From assembly GCF_003423665.1 (NCBI RefSeq), contig NZ_BFBY01000013.1, positions 1 through 40,142 on the forward strand: a stretch of DNA of 40,142 nt. The letters are read 5' to 3'. Positions 18,515 through 25,897 of the stretch are shown piece by piece. The first letter of the stretch is position 1; the number at the start of each line of letters is the position of its first letter. Made by a program: the position numbers and the translations under genes. Below the pieces are notes generated by a model that had not been told where the DNA came from, did no database searches, and worked only from the letters and a program-made list of their open reading frames with translations. This DNA is from Lactobacillus rodentium. GTDB taxonomy: Bacteria > Bacillota > Bacilli > Lactobacillales > Lactobacillaceae.

Positions 18515-20185
18515 GTGACAAAAATAAAGAGTTGGATAAAAGAAAATATTTTTAGTGAAATAGTGTTTATTTTAACCCTGATTGCAATTTTATTGCTGAT
18601 AGGTATGCGGGCAATTCCAGGTGGGTATGATCCTAATTTCCATATGGCTCGTATCCATACACTTGCTAATAATATTGCGGCAGGTCATTTCCCTAATCCC
18701 ATTGGATTCAATTATTTAGGCGGTTTAGGATATGGCGTAGGATTTTTTTATGGTAATTTTTGGTTATATCCCTTTGCAATTTTAGTAGCACTGGGCTTGC
18801 CGGTTTATTCTGTTTATCGCTTATTAGTAGTTATTTTAGCAATTGGCGCAATGATAGCGATTAATTGGTCAACTTATCAATTAACGAATAGAAAAGAAAT
18901 TGCTGCAGTTATAATGCCATTTTATGTTTTGAATAATTACTATATTAGTATGGTTTTTGGGCGTGCAGCAATCGGAGAAGCTATTGCGTATATTTTTATT
19001 CCGCTTATTATCATTGAGACTTTAAATATTATTACTGGTAAACCAGTTTCTTACGTTAAATATGGATTATTAATGGCCGGCTTATTAGTAAGTCATTTGC
19101 TTAGTTTCATGATGGTGCTAGGCCTAATTATACTATTCTCATTATTAAATATTGTTACCTTACTTCGCCATCTTAAAAGACTTCTGATAGTTATTAAGGG
19201 TGGTGTAATTGGAGCTGGAATTAGTGCAGTATTTTTATTACCATTAATCCAACAATATTTATTTCAACCTTTTAGAAATACTGCGGTCGATGATCAAGGT
19301 AATTTAATGCTTCCAAGTTCTAGTTTGAATTTAGTTACTGCCATTAATCCCAAATCAATTAATTTGTTGCAACAAGGCTATGTTGGTCCCTTAATTATAA
19401 TCTTGGTTATTATTGCTATTATTTTTTGGTTAATAAAAATAAAGCAAAGTACTATAGAGGTGAGAACGATTTTAATTTCGACATTATTTCTTTCCTTGAT
19501 ACTTTATTCAAAAGTGATAGTTTTATTTTTGAGTGACCATGTAAAAAGTATCAACGTGATGCAGGAAATGTGGCGTTTGAACCTACTTTTAATCCCCTTA
19601 TATCTGTTTTTAATTGCTACTTGGATAGCAAATTTAAAATTAACGACAAGCAAAATTCTAGGCATTATTAGTATTTGCCTTTTACTTATCAGCTTTGCTT
19701 TTACCTCCAAGATAACCTTAGGATTTGTGCGGGGACGATATCAATTATTGCAAATTAATTATCAAACTAATTATGGTATTAGTCGTGGAGAATATTTACC
19801 TAAAGCATTTGTAAAGTCTTATCCTGATTGGCGTGATATGACTCCAAAAAAGGTGGTCGAGAAAGAACCAGGAGTAAAAATAAAGACTAATAATTACCAT
19901 GAATTAATTTTGAGTGTACCAGGAAAGATAAAGTCTGTAGTTATTCCAAAGCTGTACTATGTTGGTTATCAATATCAAGTAAAAACTAAAAATAAACTAA
20001 CTTCATTTAAACTCGTAAAAGAAAATGCAGAAGGGTTAGGAATAGTAAAACTTACGCCAACAAGAGAGTCAAAAGAAGTTATTGTAAAATATAAACAAAC
20101 TACTTGGGCAATTTTAGGATGGATAATTTCTGGATTAACTTTATGCTTTTTGGTAATTAGATTAGCAATTAAAAAAAGAAAGTAA
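18515..20185 (+). CDS. GT-C-type polytopic membrane protein (PTPS-related/YfhO-like), third copy
   Basis: 556 residues from GTG 18515, with GGGAAG 6 nt ahead; an ATG at 18497 in the same frame inside the HD gene is a less likely start. About 12 helices, then an exposed domain (about 410-520) and a last helix. D39-P-N-F-H-M-A-R46 repeats the D-x2-F-H-x2-R motif of the proteins at 2607 and 6617. Otherwise similarity to them is low, and 'GGLGYGVGFFYGN' points to the '6-pyruvoyl-tetrahydropterin synthase-related' membrane family, a name that does not imply that enzyme. Likely an undecaprenyl-phosphate-sugar dependent transferase acting outside the membrane; donor and acceptor unknown. Confidence 0.75.
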   Translation: MTKIKSWIKENIFSEIVFILTLIAILLLIGMRAIPGGYDPNFHMARIHTLANNIAAGHFPNPIGFNYLGGLGYGVGFFYGNFWLYPFAILVALGLPVYSVYRLLVVILAIGAMIAINWSTYQLTNRKEIAAVIMPFYVLNNYYISMVFGRAAIGEAIAYIFIPLIIIETLNIITGKPVSYVKYGLLMAGLLVSHLLSFMMVLGLIILFSLLNIVTLLRHLKRLLIVIKGGVIGAGISAVFLLPLIQQYLFQPFRNTAVDDQGNLMLPSSSLNLVTAINPKSINLLQQGYVGPLIIILVIIAIIFWLIKIKQSTIEVRTILISTLFLSLILYSKVIVLFLSDHVKSINVMQEMWRLNLLLIPLYLFLIATWIANLKLTTSKILGIISICLLLISFAFTSKITLGFVRGRYQLLQINYQTNYGISRGEYLPKAFVKSYPDWRDMTPKKVVEKEPGVKIKTNNYHELILSVPGKIKSVVIPKLYYVGYQYQVKTKNKLTSFKLVKENAEGLGIVKLTPTRESKEVIVKYKQTTWAILGWIISGLTLCFLVIRLAIKKRK

Positions 20186-20187
20186 GT

Positions 20188-20234
20188 AAAAATAGCTAGT
20201 GGCTATGAAAAAATCATAACTACTAGCTATTTTT
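20188..20234. terminator. Bidirectional terminator
   Basis: AAAAATAGCTAGT / ACTAGCTATTTTT arms with an inner TATGA / TCATA pairing, between two convergent genes. Confidence 0.88.
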
Positions 20235-20243
20235 ATTTATTAA

Positions 20244-21554
20244 TTAAGCTAATGAATCCCACGGAGCAAGTTCAATTGGAGTAGATTCAGCTAATTTTCT
20301 TTGATCGGCTGTCAAGAACTCCTTACGAACCACTACTTCATAAACAAATTCATTAAACCAGTTATTGCTCATCGTAAAGTAGCCTTTGCGTCCGGATTTA
20401 TCACCCCAAGAATTTTCTACCTTCCATTTACGAATTTCGCCATTGTCTTCATCAACACCAACTAAGGTCATGGCGTGACTAACACTACCTTCACCAGTAG
20501 CTAGTCGTTCTGCTTTGGTCATTTGGGTGTCGACTTCAAATAGATCATCAGTTTTGTAAAGTTCGGTATCTAAGTAACCAGTTTTACGATCCATTTCTTT
20601 CAAAACGTCATTACCAAACCAAACACTTTCGCCATCTTTTAATTGGTTAATAGCTGCAGAACGTAAGTATTCCATTGGTTCATTTAAGAAAGTAATGGGA
20701 ATACCACCATTAACATTGTCTTCATATGGTAAAGAATATAATTTGTTATATTCATGATCGGGTGCATTAGTTAAGCAAACGTAATCATCAAAATTAATAT
20801 TCCAATATTTATTGAAAAACTCAGTTGGCGTTAAATTCTTATCTAAGTGAAGTTCTTTATTATCATCACGATACTCAAGATCAAAAGTTTTAGGTGGCTC
20901 ACCAACTGCGATTGCCGTCATCCGATAAATTTCACTTAAAAATTTTTTGCGTTTCTTTTCTACTTCTTCGGTTTTACCAGCATTGACTAATTTACGTAAA
21001 ACTAGAGCATCTTTTCTTTCTTTACGAGCCAATGCATCACGTAAAGCAGCTGTATGGTCAGTGTTAAAACTCTCTGGCATTGCATAAGAAGGAACAACAC
21101 CATATTTTTTAACTAGTGAAGCAGCCATTGCCCATTGCCCGCCATCGGCACCAGCAAAATCAAAATATGCTTGAACAGTCCGATCGTTTAATGGCTTATC
21201 GGCAGAAGCAATAATTTCATCATAAAAAATATTTGCTCGTTCGATTTTGTCCCAGAAGAAATTATATGCTTGGGATAGAGTAAAGTTTTTGGCATGATAT
21301 TTTTTACCAAAATCATGGCGCAAAGTATTTAATGTGGCAAATAACCAACAACGTCCTGATTGTTTTTGATTAGTGACATTATCTGTTTCTACTTCAATTG
21401 AAAAAGTATCAGTTAGGCGACCAACAACATCTGGGTTAAATGATGCTTCTAGTAACCCATTACGCATTGCGGCCCGAGAGACAACTTGATTTCTGGAATT
21501 GTGAAAATCAGTCCGGAAATCTTCTATTTCTTGAAAAGATAGTTCGTGAGACAT
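20244..21554 (-). CDS. C1B-family cysteine peptidase (PepC/PepE/PepG type)
   Basis: 436 residues, bleomycin-hydrolase family. Catalytic Cys69 in 'QSGRCWLFATLN', His360 in 'SHAMTLVGV', Asn381 in 'ENSWGD'. There is no signal peptide, so it is an intracellular peptidase that degrades imported peptides. Lactobacilli carry several paralogues: PepC (aminopeptidase, about 449 residues) and PepE/PepG (endopeptidase types, about 437). The 436-residue length fits PepE/PepG slightly better, but the choice is not certain. In this family the very C-terminus ('APWDSLA') reaches into the active site and sets amino- versus endopeptidase use. RBS AAAGGAG precedes ATG 21554. Single gene. Confidence 0.92.
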   Translation of the reverse strand: MSHELSFQEIEDFRTDFHNSRNQVVSRAAMRNGLLEASFNPDVVGRLTDTFSIEVETDNVTNQKQSGRCWLFATLNTLRHDFGKKYHAKNFTLSQAYNFFWDKIERANIFYDEIIASADKPLNDRTVQAYFDFAGADGGQWAMAASLVKKYGVVPSYAMPESFNTDHTAALRDALARKERKDALVLRKLVNAGKTEEVEKKRKKFLSEIYRMTAIAVGEPPKTFDLEYRDDNKELHLDKNLTPTEFFNKYWNINFDDYVCLTNAPDHEYNKLYSLPYEDNVNGGIPITFLNEPMEYLRSAAINQLKDGESVWFGNDVLKEMDRKTGYLDTELYKTDDLFEVDTQMTKAERLATGEGSVSHAMTLVGVDEDNGEIRKWKVENSWGDKSGRKGYFTMSNNWFNEFVYEVVVRKEFLTADQRKLAESTPIELAPWDSLA

Positions 21555-21646
21555 ATGAAACTCCTTTTAACTTTTTTATAATTTATAGCTCTTATTTTAC
21601 ATCATTTTTTAATAATTGCGAGTTAAACTTATTTCCATAAATATTT

Positions 21647-21674
21647 TTGTTAAAAGGATTAAACATGATACACT
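21647..21674 (+). promoter_or_regulatory. Candidate promoter of greA
   Basis: TTGTTA (21647-21652), 16-nt spacer, TACACT (21669-21674) with an upstream TG making an extended -10. Confidence 0.5.
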
Positions 21675-21707
21675 TGATTAAAATAATGGAGGAATTTGAA
21701 AAAAATC

Positions 21708-22169
21708 ATGGTTTATTTTCAAAAAATGACCCCAGAGGGTTATCAAGAAATAGAAGCAGAAATTAAGCGTTTAAAAAAGGATCGTCCGCGTAGAATTAAA
21801 ATCTTGCAAGAGGCAAGAAGTATGGGTGATCTATCTGAAAATTCTGAATATACTACGGCTAAACAAGAATTGGGGCACTTACAGAGTCGATTGCGCTATC
21901 TTGATAAACAATTAAAATATGCGGAAATTATTGAACAAAAAACTGATGGAACAATTGATTTGGGTTCGGAAGTCGAATTAAAATTTGAAGATGATGATGA
22001 GGCTGAGAATTATAAAATAGTAGGGAGAATGGAAGCAGATTTAGCTAAAAATAAAGTTTCTTTTGATTCTCCACTCGGGCAAGCCCTTATGAAACAAACT
22101 GCTGGAGCAGTAGTAACAGTAGAGGCTCCGGCAGGCAGTTATCAGGTTAAAATATTAGCAGTAAAGTAA
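21708..22169 (+). CDS. greA: Transcription elongation factor GreA
   Basis: 153 residues. The N-terminal coiled coil carries the acidic tip 'MGDLSENSEYTTAKQEL', whose D and E residues reach the RNA polymerase active centre; the C-terminal FKBP-like domain has 'GSEVELKF' and 'SPLGQALM'. GreA rescues backtracked polymerase by stimulating transcript cleavage. The start is awkward: GGAGG (21688-21692) lies 15 nt before ATG 21708 but only 3 nt before an in-frame TTG at 21696. ATG is chosen because 'MVYFQKMTPEGYQ' looks like a normal GreA beginning. Lactobacilli often have two greA copies, so this may not be the only one. Confidence 0.93.
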   Translation: MVYFQKMTPEGYQEIEAEIKRLKKDRPRRIKILQEARSMGDLSENSEYTTAKQELGHLQSRLRYLDKQLKYAEIIEQKTDGTIDLGSEVELKFEDDDEAENYKIVGRMEADLAKNKVSFDSPLGQALMKQTAGAVVTVEAPAGSYQVKILAVK

Positions 22170-22188
22170 CAAGTGCAAGTTATGAATA

Positions 22189-22222
22189 CAAAAAGGTCTT
22201 GGCTATTTAGGCCAAGACCAGT
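22189..22222 (-). terminator. Hairpin with a T-run on the minus strand
   Basis: Perfect arms GGTCTTGGC / GCCAAGACC with a 7-nt loop. The T-run is present only when read on the minus strand, so it would end a leftward transcript, not greA. See the finding on the 22.2-22.5 kb stretch. Confidence 0.7.
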
Positions 22223-22448
22223 AGATTATATCGTGGATTATGAAATTATAAATTACCAAATAAGTTTTTCTTCCGGTTGAGTATAGTATATTTGAAAAAT
22301 TAATTTGGACGGTAATAAATAATCATTTTATATGCCTCACCTTACCTTTCTTCATACTAGCTAATAGGTTTCCTTGATAATTTTAGGACTAAAATAAAAA
22401 ATCAGGAAATAATATGACTTAAGAATAATTAATATAATAAATAGAAAC

Positions 22449-22485
22449 AAAAAGAGACCTAGTTTTAACTAGGTCTCTTTTTGTG
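22449..22485. terminator. Bidirectional terminator
   Basis: AAAAAGAGACCTAGTT / AACTAGGTCTCTTTTT perfect arms around a 4-nt loop; can end the leftward PTS transcript and rightward greA read-through. Confidence 0.9.
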
Positions 22486-22561
22486 ATGTGAGTTTTCACT
22501 AACTATTTTAACCTTAATTTGTTAAATAGTCTAAGACTTTTTATAGATAAAAAATATTATC

Positions 22562-22888
22562 CTACTTTTTTGATGCCAATTTTTGATATAAAGCAATTAT
22601 TTCCTGAGCAAGATCAATAAAGGTAGTTGCAGTCATCAAATGATCTTGAGCATGAATTAAATAAAGATTTAGCGGGACAGGAGCACCACTAGCCTGCTGG
22701 CTAAACATGTCTTTTTGGATAAGATGGGCCTTATTTAAAGCTTGGTTTGCTTCTTGCAAGTAATTATGCGCTTGTTCAAAGTTGTCTTTTTTAGCAACAT
22801 GAATAGCTTGCATGGCAGCAGCTTTAGCATTACCAGCTTCAATAATAAGTTCCATGGCCATTTGATTATTTTGTTTTTCTTCTGACAT
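22562..22888 (-). CDS. PTS lactose/cellobiose-family enzyme IIA
   Basis: 108 residues forming the three-helix IIA-Lac fold. The phosphorylated His is H79 in 'LYLIHAQDHLMTA', with H83 four residues on, as in LacF/CelC. It passes phosphate from HPr to the IIB protein. The ATG at 22888 follows directly after the IIB stop (TAAATG), so the two are translationally coupled. No IIC permease, glycosidase or regulator is adjacent. It must therefore serve a permease encoded elsewhere, or act as a phosphorylation-dependent regulator. A bidirectional terminator follows. Confidence 0.93.
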   Translation of the reverse strand: MSEEKQNNQMAMELIIEAGNAKAAAMQAIHVAKKDNFEQAHNYLQEANQALNKAHLIQKDMFSQQASGAPVPLNLYLIHAQDHLMTATTFIDLAQEIIALYQKLASKK

Positions 22889-23209
22889 TTAATTATTTAA
22901 AAGGCTTTCTGCCTGCGCGAGTACTTTTTCACCGTCCATCATGGCATAGTCTTGCATATTAATGACCGCGACTGGGATGTTAGCAGTACTAGTCTTTTTT
23001 TGAACTTCTTCTTTCAAATATTGAATTTGTGGACCTAGTAACAAAACATCTGGTTGGATGGTTGGTAGTTGGGTTTCAATTTCACTTATTGAGCCAGTAA
23101 TAATTTGATAATCTTTATTATTTTTTTGAGCAGCCTGTTTCATTTTAGATACTAGGAGAGCACTTGATAACCCTGATACACAAGCAATCATAATTATTTT
23201 TTTAGCCAT
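22889..23209 (-). CDS. PTS lactose/cellobiose-family enzyme IIB
   Basis: 106 residues. Phospho-cysteine C10 sits in the N-terminal loop 'IIMIACVSGLSSALLVSKM', where typical relatives have C-x-x-G-M-S-T-S-x-L; here the loop reads C-V-S-G-L-S-S-A-L-L. The core strands 'VLLLGPQIQYLKEEV' and 'IPVAVINMQDYAMMDG' are standard for cellobiose/lichenan-type IIB. Start ATG 23209 is preceded by AAGGAGCAAGG, and TATAAT lies on the minus strand at 23250-23255. Cytosolic phospho-carrier between IIA and an unknown IIC. Confidence 0.92.
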   Translation of the reverse strand: MAKKIIMIACVSGLSSALLVSKMKQAAQKNNKDYQIITGSISEIETQLPTIQPDVLLLGPQIQYLKEEVQKKTSTANIPVAVINMQDYAMMDGEKVLAQAESLLNN

Positions 23210-23249
23210 TAACCTTGCTCCTTAATTTTATTTTGCTTAAGAGGCTTTT

Positions 23250-23255
23250 ATTATA
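23250..23255 (-). promoter_or_regulatory. -10 element of the IIB-IIA transcript
   Basis: TATAAT on the minus strand, about 40 nt before the IIB start; the -35 is not convincing. Confidence 0.45.
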
Positions 23256-23296
23256 GCAAGGATAGGCTAAAAAATAAATAAACCTTACCTTTGCTC

Positions 23297-23345
23297 TTGA
23301 AAAATCAGCTTAAAAAAGTGTAGAATTTATACGAACACATGTTCT
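23297..23345 (+). promoter_or_regulatory. Promoter and LexA (SOS) operator of the umuC-yolD pair
   Basis: TTGAAA (23297-23302), 18-nt spacer, TAGAAT (23321-23326). Right at the expected start of transcription lies CGAACACATGTTCT (23332-23345), which fits the Gram-positive LexA/DinR box CGAAC-n4-GTTCG except for the last base. LexA bound here would block the promoter until DNA damage. Confidence 0.88.
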
Positions 23346-23368
23346 AAAAATGCATAAGAGGCGATTAT

Positions 23369-24670
23369 ATGTATGATTATCGTTATGAGCCGAAACACTT
23401 AATTTTCATGATTGACAATAAATCTTTTTATGCCAGCTGTGAATGTATTAGACTTGGATTAAATCCAATGACAACTGCTTTGTGCGTGATATCAAGGCAA
23501 CCTAATACTAATGGTGGATTGATTTTGGCTTCTTCTCCTTTAGCCAAGAAGAAATATGGTTTAAAAAATGTTATGCGAATGCGCCAATTACCCAAAGAAA
23601 CTGAAACTCCCGATTTATATCGAGTTGATCCGCATATGAATCTTTACATTAAAAAGGCGCTAGAAATTAAACAAATTTTTTTGCATTATTGCGCTGAGGA
23701 AGATCTTCATACTTATTCAATAGATGAAAGTATGCTCGACATGACCAAATCATGGCACCTTTTTGGGAAGGATCCTTATGAAGTGGCACGCAAAATTCAA
23801 AAAGAAATCCATGATAAGCTAGGTTTATACACTACCTGTGGAATTGGTGAGAATCCTTTATTGGCTAAACTGGCAATGGATATTTCTGCTAAACATCGCC
23901 TTTCAATGATAGATTTTTGGCATTATATTGAAGTTCCAGATACTATTTGGAAGATCAAAAATTTAGAAGATGTTTGGGGTATTAACAAAAATACTGCTCA
24001 TCATTTACGTAAACTAGGAATTCATAATATGTATCAATTAGCTCACTTTAATCCCGATCGCTTACATCGTGAGTTTGGTATAATTGGTGATCAATTATTT
24101 GCAATGAGTTGGGGTGTAGATCGAAGCATCATTAGCCAAAAGCCCAAAATAAATGAAAAAAGTTATTCTAATTCCCAAGTTTTAGAAAGAGATTATCAAG
24201 TGCAACGCGAAATTGAAGTAGTTTTACGTGAAATTGGGGAACAAGTGGCGGCCAGAATTAGGAAACGGCGCCTGCAGACAAGTTTGATTACCCTTCATAT
24301 TGGTTATGCTTTAAGTTGCGACTCGAGTCGGGGTTTTACAAGGAATGAGCGAATTGCTCCTACTAATAATAATGAAAAATTAACACGTGAATTAATTGGA
24401 ATTTTTCGAAATAATTGGCACGGGGAACCGGTTAGAAGAATTGGAATTAGTTATGGCAAATTATCCCCAGAAAATTTGCAACAGTTAGATTTTTTTACTT
24501 CTCCTCGGCATCAGATAAATGCTTTTCAAATTGATCATACTATTGATCGCATCCGAAAAGATTATGGCTTTGCGAGTGTAGTAAAGGCTTCAAGTTTATT
24601 ACCTGGAGCTACTGCAATTAAACGAAGTAATTTGGTTGGTGGGCATACTGGAGGTAATGCCTATGAATGA
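23369..24670 (+). CDS. Y-family DNA polymerase, UmuC/UvrX type
   Basis: 433 residues. Translesion polymerase core: 'FMIDNKSFYASCE' with metal ligand D16, 'YSIDESMLDMT' with D119-E120, then a helix-hairpin-helix part ('VWGINKNTAHHLRKLGIHN') and a little-finger domain with 'KSYSNSQVLERDY'. This is the UmuC/UvrX branch common in Firmicutes and their plasmids, not the housekeeping DinB. It copies past DNA lesions at the cost of mutations. It is controlled by the LexA box at 23332 and overlaps its YolD-like partner by 8 nt. GAGGCG precedes ATG 23369. Confidence 0.93.
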   Translation: MYDYRYEPKHLIFMIDNKSFYASCECIRLGLNPMTTALCVISRQPNTNGGLILASSPLAKKKYGLKNVMRMRQLPKETETPDLYRVDPHMNLYIKKALEIKQIFLHYCAEEDLHTYSIDESMLDMTKSWHLFGKDPYEVARKIQKEIHDKLGLYTTCGIGENPLLAKLAMDISAKHRLSMIDFWHYIEVPDTIWKIKNLEDVWGINKNTAHHLRKLGIHNMYQLAHFNPDRLHREFGIIGDQLFAMSWGVDRSIISQKPKINEKSYSNSQVLERDYQVQREIEVVLREIGEQVAARIRKRRLQTSLITLHIGYALSCDSSRGFTRNERIAPTNNNEKLTRELIGIFRNNWHGEPVRRIGISYGKLSPENLQQLDFFTSPRHQINAFQIDHTIDRIRKDYGFASVVKASSLLPGATAIKRSNLVGGHTGGNAYE

Positions 24671-25019
24671 TGATTTTGATGCTCGTATTAATGCCTTTTT
24701 TAAGAATTACCAAGATCGGGGCATGATAAAATGGGCTGGATTTTACTTGAGCGACCATACTGCCCAAATAAATACTGATTATCAAAAAAGAAACCAAGTT
24801 GTTAAAAAAAGGCGATCCATGTCCTTGCAAGAAATAGGGGAACAGCTGATGTGCGCCTTTTCAACACATAAAAGAGTAAAGGTACAATTGAAAATTAAAA
24901 ATATGGAAGCTCAATATGAACCGGATATTGAGGGATGGATCGAAGGTTATGATGAGGATGAAGTAGTGATATCAGGACAAAAAATAAAATTGAGCGAAAT
25001 AAATAACATTTTACTATGA
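24663..25019 (+). CDS. YolD-like protein
   Basis: 118 residues from ATG 24663, inside the end of the polymerase gene, with GGAGGT 7 nt upstream. The pattern 'DRGMIKWAGFYLSDHTAQI' followed by 'GEQLMCAFSTHKRVKVQLK' and 'IEGWIEGYDEDEVVISGQKIKLSEINNIL' is typical of YolD (PF08863), small proteins found beside UmuC/UvrX polymerases. They have been compared to UmuD as possible partners, but their mechanism is not settled. Co-expression under the LexA box is certain from the overlap. Confidence 0.88.
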   Translation: MNDDFDARINAFFKNYQDRGMIKWAGFYLSDHTAQINTDYQKRNQVVKKRRSMSLQEIGEQLMCAFSTHKRVKVQLKIKNMEAQYEPDIEGWIEGYDEDEVVISGQKIKLSEINNILL

Positions 25020-25093
25020 ATTTTAATTATGACACATCTTTAGGCCAAAATTTTGTTATAATCTAAACGATAAAAAAAGTGAGAGGTAAGGAT

Positions 25094-25765
25094 GTGGCCA
25101 GCTTGAATACTCCAGCATCACGGCAAGGTAATTTTACTCGTTATGCAGTTTATTTGGTCTTATACCTAATAGTTTTAGGTTGTAAGAGCTTAACAATATT
25201 TCACAATAAATTTCATCTATTTGGTATGATCTTATTTATTCCGATAGCTGCAGTAGTGTTACTTTTTTATATTCGCCAATTTAACCATGAACAAAAATAT
25301 TTTGTTAAAAGTTTTAAATTATCTTTTTTAGGGGACTACACCTTTACCTTTGGTATGACGCTGATCATTATTGCAGCGAGAATTTTATTTACTTATTTAC
25401 AAGCCAAGGGCAGTCTGCCAAAACTTACTTTACAAGTGCATTATCTCGATCATGAGTCTAATTCTTTATATTGGTTTTTAATTTTTGCAATTGGTATTGT
25501 ATTCCCCACCCTCCAGCAATTTTTAACTAATGGCTTTTTCTTTAATTATTTTTTCCGTGAAAGTACGATGTTAAGCAGTGTTTTGGGAATAATGGCTTCA
25601 GGACTGTTTTTTAGTATTTTAAATTTTCAATTTTCTCTTCCAATTTTGATAGTTAATTTTATTTATGGAGTACTCTTTGCCTGGAGCTATTTATACACAC
25701 AATCCCTTTGGATTCCAGTTTATCTGAGCATATTGAATGGAATTTTAATGGTAATAATGATTTAA
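25094..25765 (+). CDS. CPBP-like membrane protein lacking protease residues
   Basis: 223 residues from GTG 25094, preceded by GAGAGGTAAG (start not certain; TATAAT at 25057-25062). Six to seven membrane helices. The end, 'NFIYGVLFAWSYLYTQSLWIPVYLSILNG', matches motif 4 of CPBP/Abi intramembrane proteases (G-x2-x-x-Y-T-x-S-L-W-x-P-I-x2-H-x2-N), but the His is Ser. Motif 1 (EExxxR) reads Q-Q-F-L-T-N in 'PTLQQFLTNGFFFNYFF', and the motif 2 His is Asn ('FSILNF'). All catalytic positions are therefore changed. It may be a non-enzymatic relative; role unknown. Confidence 0.75.
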   Translation: MASLNTPASRQGNFTRYAVYLVLYLIVLGCKSLTIFHNKFHLFGMILFIPIAAVVLLFYIRQFNHEQKYFVKSFKLSFLGDYTFTFGMTLIIIAARILFTYLQAKGSLPKLTLQVHYLDHESNSLYWFLIFAIGIVFPTLQQFLTNGFFFNYFFRESTMLSSVLGIMASGLFFSILNFQFSLPILIVNFIYGVLFAWSYLYTQSLWIPVYLSILNGILMVIMI

Positions 25766-25768
25766 CAG

Positions 25769-25804
25769 AAAAAAGAGACATTACTTTGTGTAATGTCTCT
25801 TTTT
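25769..25804. terminator. Bidirectional terminator
   Basis: AAAAAAGAGACATTAC / GTAATGTCTCTTTTT with a 5-nt loop, between the CPBP-like gene and the leftward tRNA-Gly. Confidence 0.92.
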
Positions 25805-25809
25805 AAGTA

Positions 25810-25880
25810 AGCGGATAGCGTGAATCGAACCCGCATCTTCAGCTTGGGAAGCTGACATTCTACCATTAAACTATACCCGC
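25810..25880 (-). tRNA. tRNA-Gly (anticodon CCC)
   Basis: 71 nt on the minus strand: acceptor GCGGGTA / TATCCGC, anticodon stem TCAGC / GCTGA around loop TTCCCAA (anticodon CCC), T loop TTCGATT. T stem GCGGG / CACGC has one non-pair (G52 against A62). Discriminator T, no encoded CCA. It begins 17 nt after the SRAP gene stop on the same strand, with no own promoter seen. Confidence 0.9.
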
Positions 25881-25897
25881 GGGATATAAGAATTGTA

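Larger units (their letters stand above)
22170..22561. other. 392-base stretch without a recognised gene
   Basis: AT-rich and between two hairpins (22189-22222 and 22449-22485). On the minus strand two tiny overlapping frames can be read: MKKGKVRHIK (22355 to 22323) and MIIYYRPN (22326 to 22300), the second with GGTGAGG at fair spacing, joined by ATGA. No conserved RNA or protein was recognised. Confidence 0.6.

Noticed and set aside
18515-20185. 6-pyruvoyl-tetrahydropterin synthase enzyme
   Set aside because: Only the name of the membrane domain family suggests it; the protein is polytopic and lacks the enzyme's metal site.
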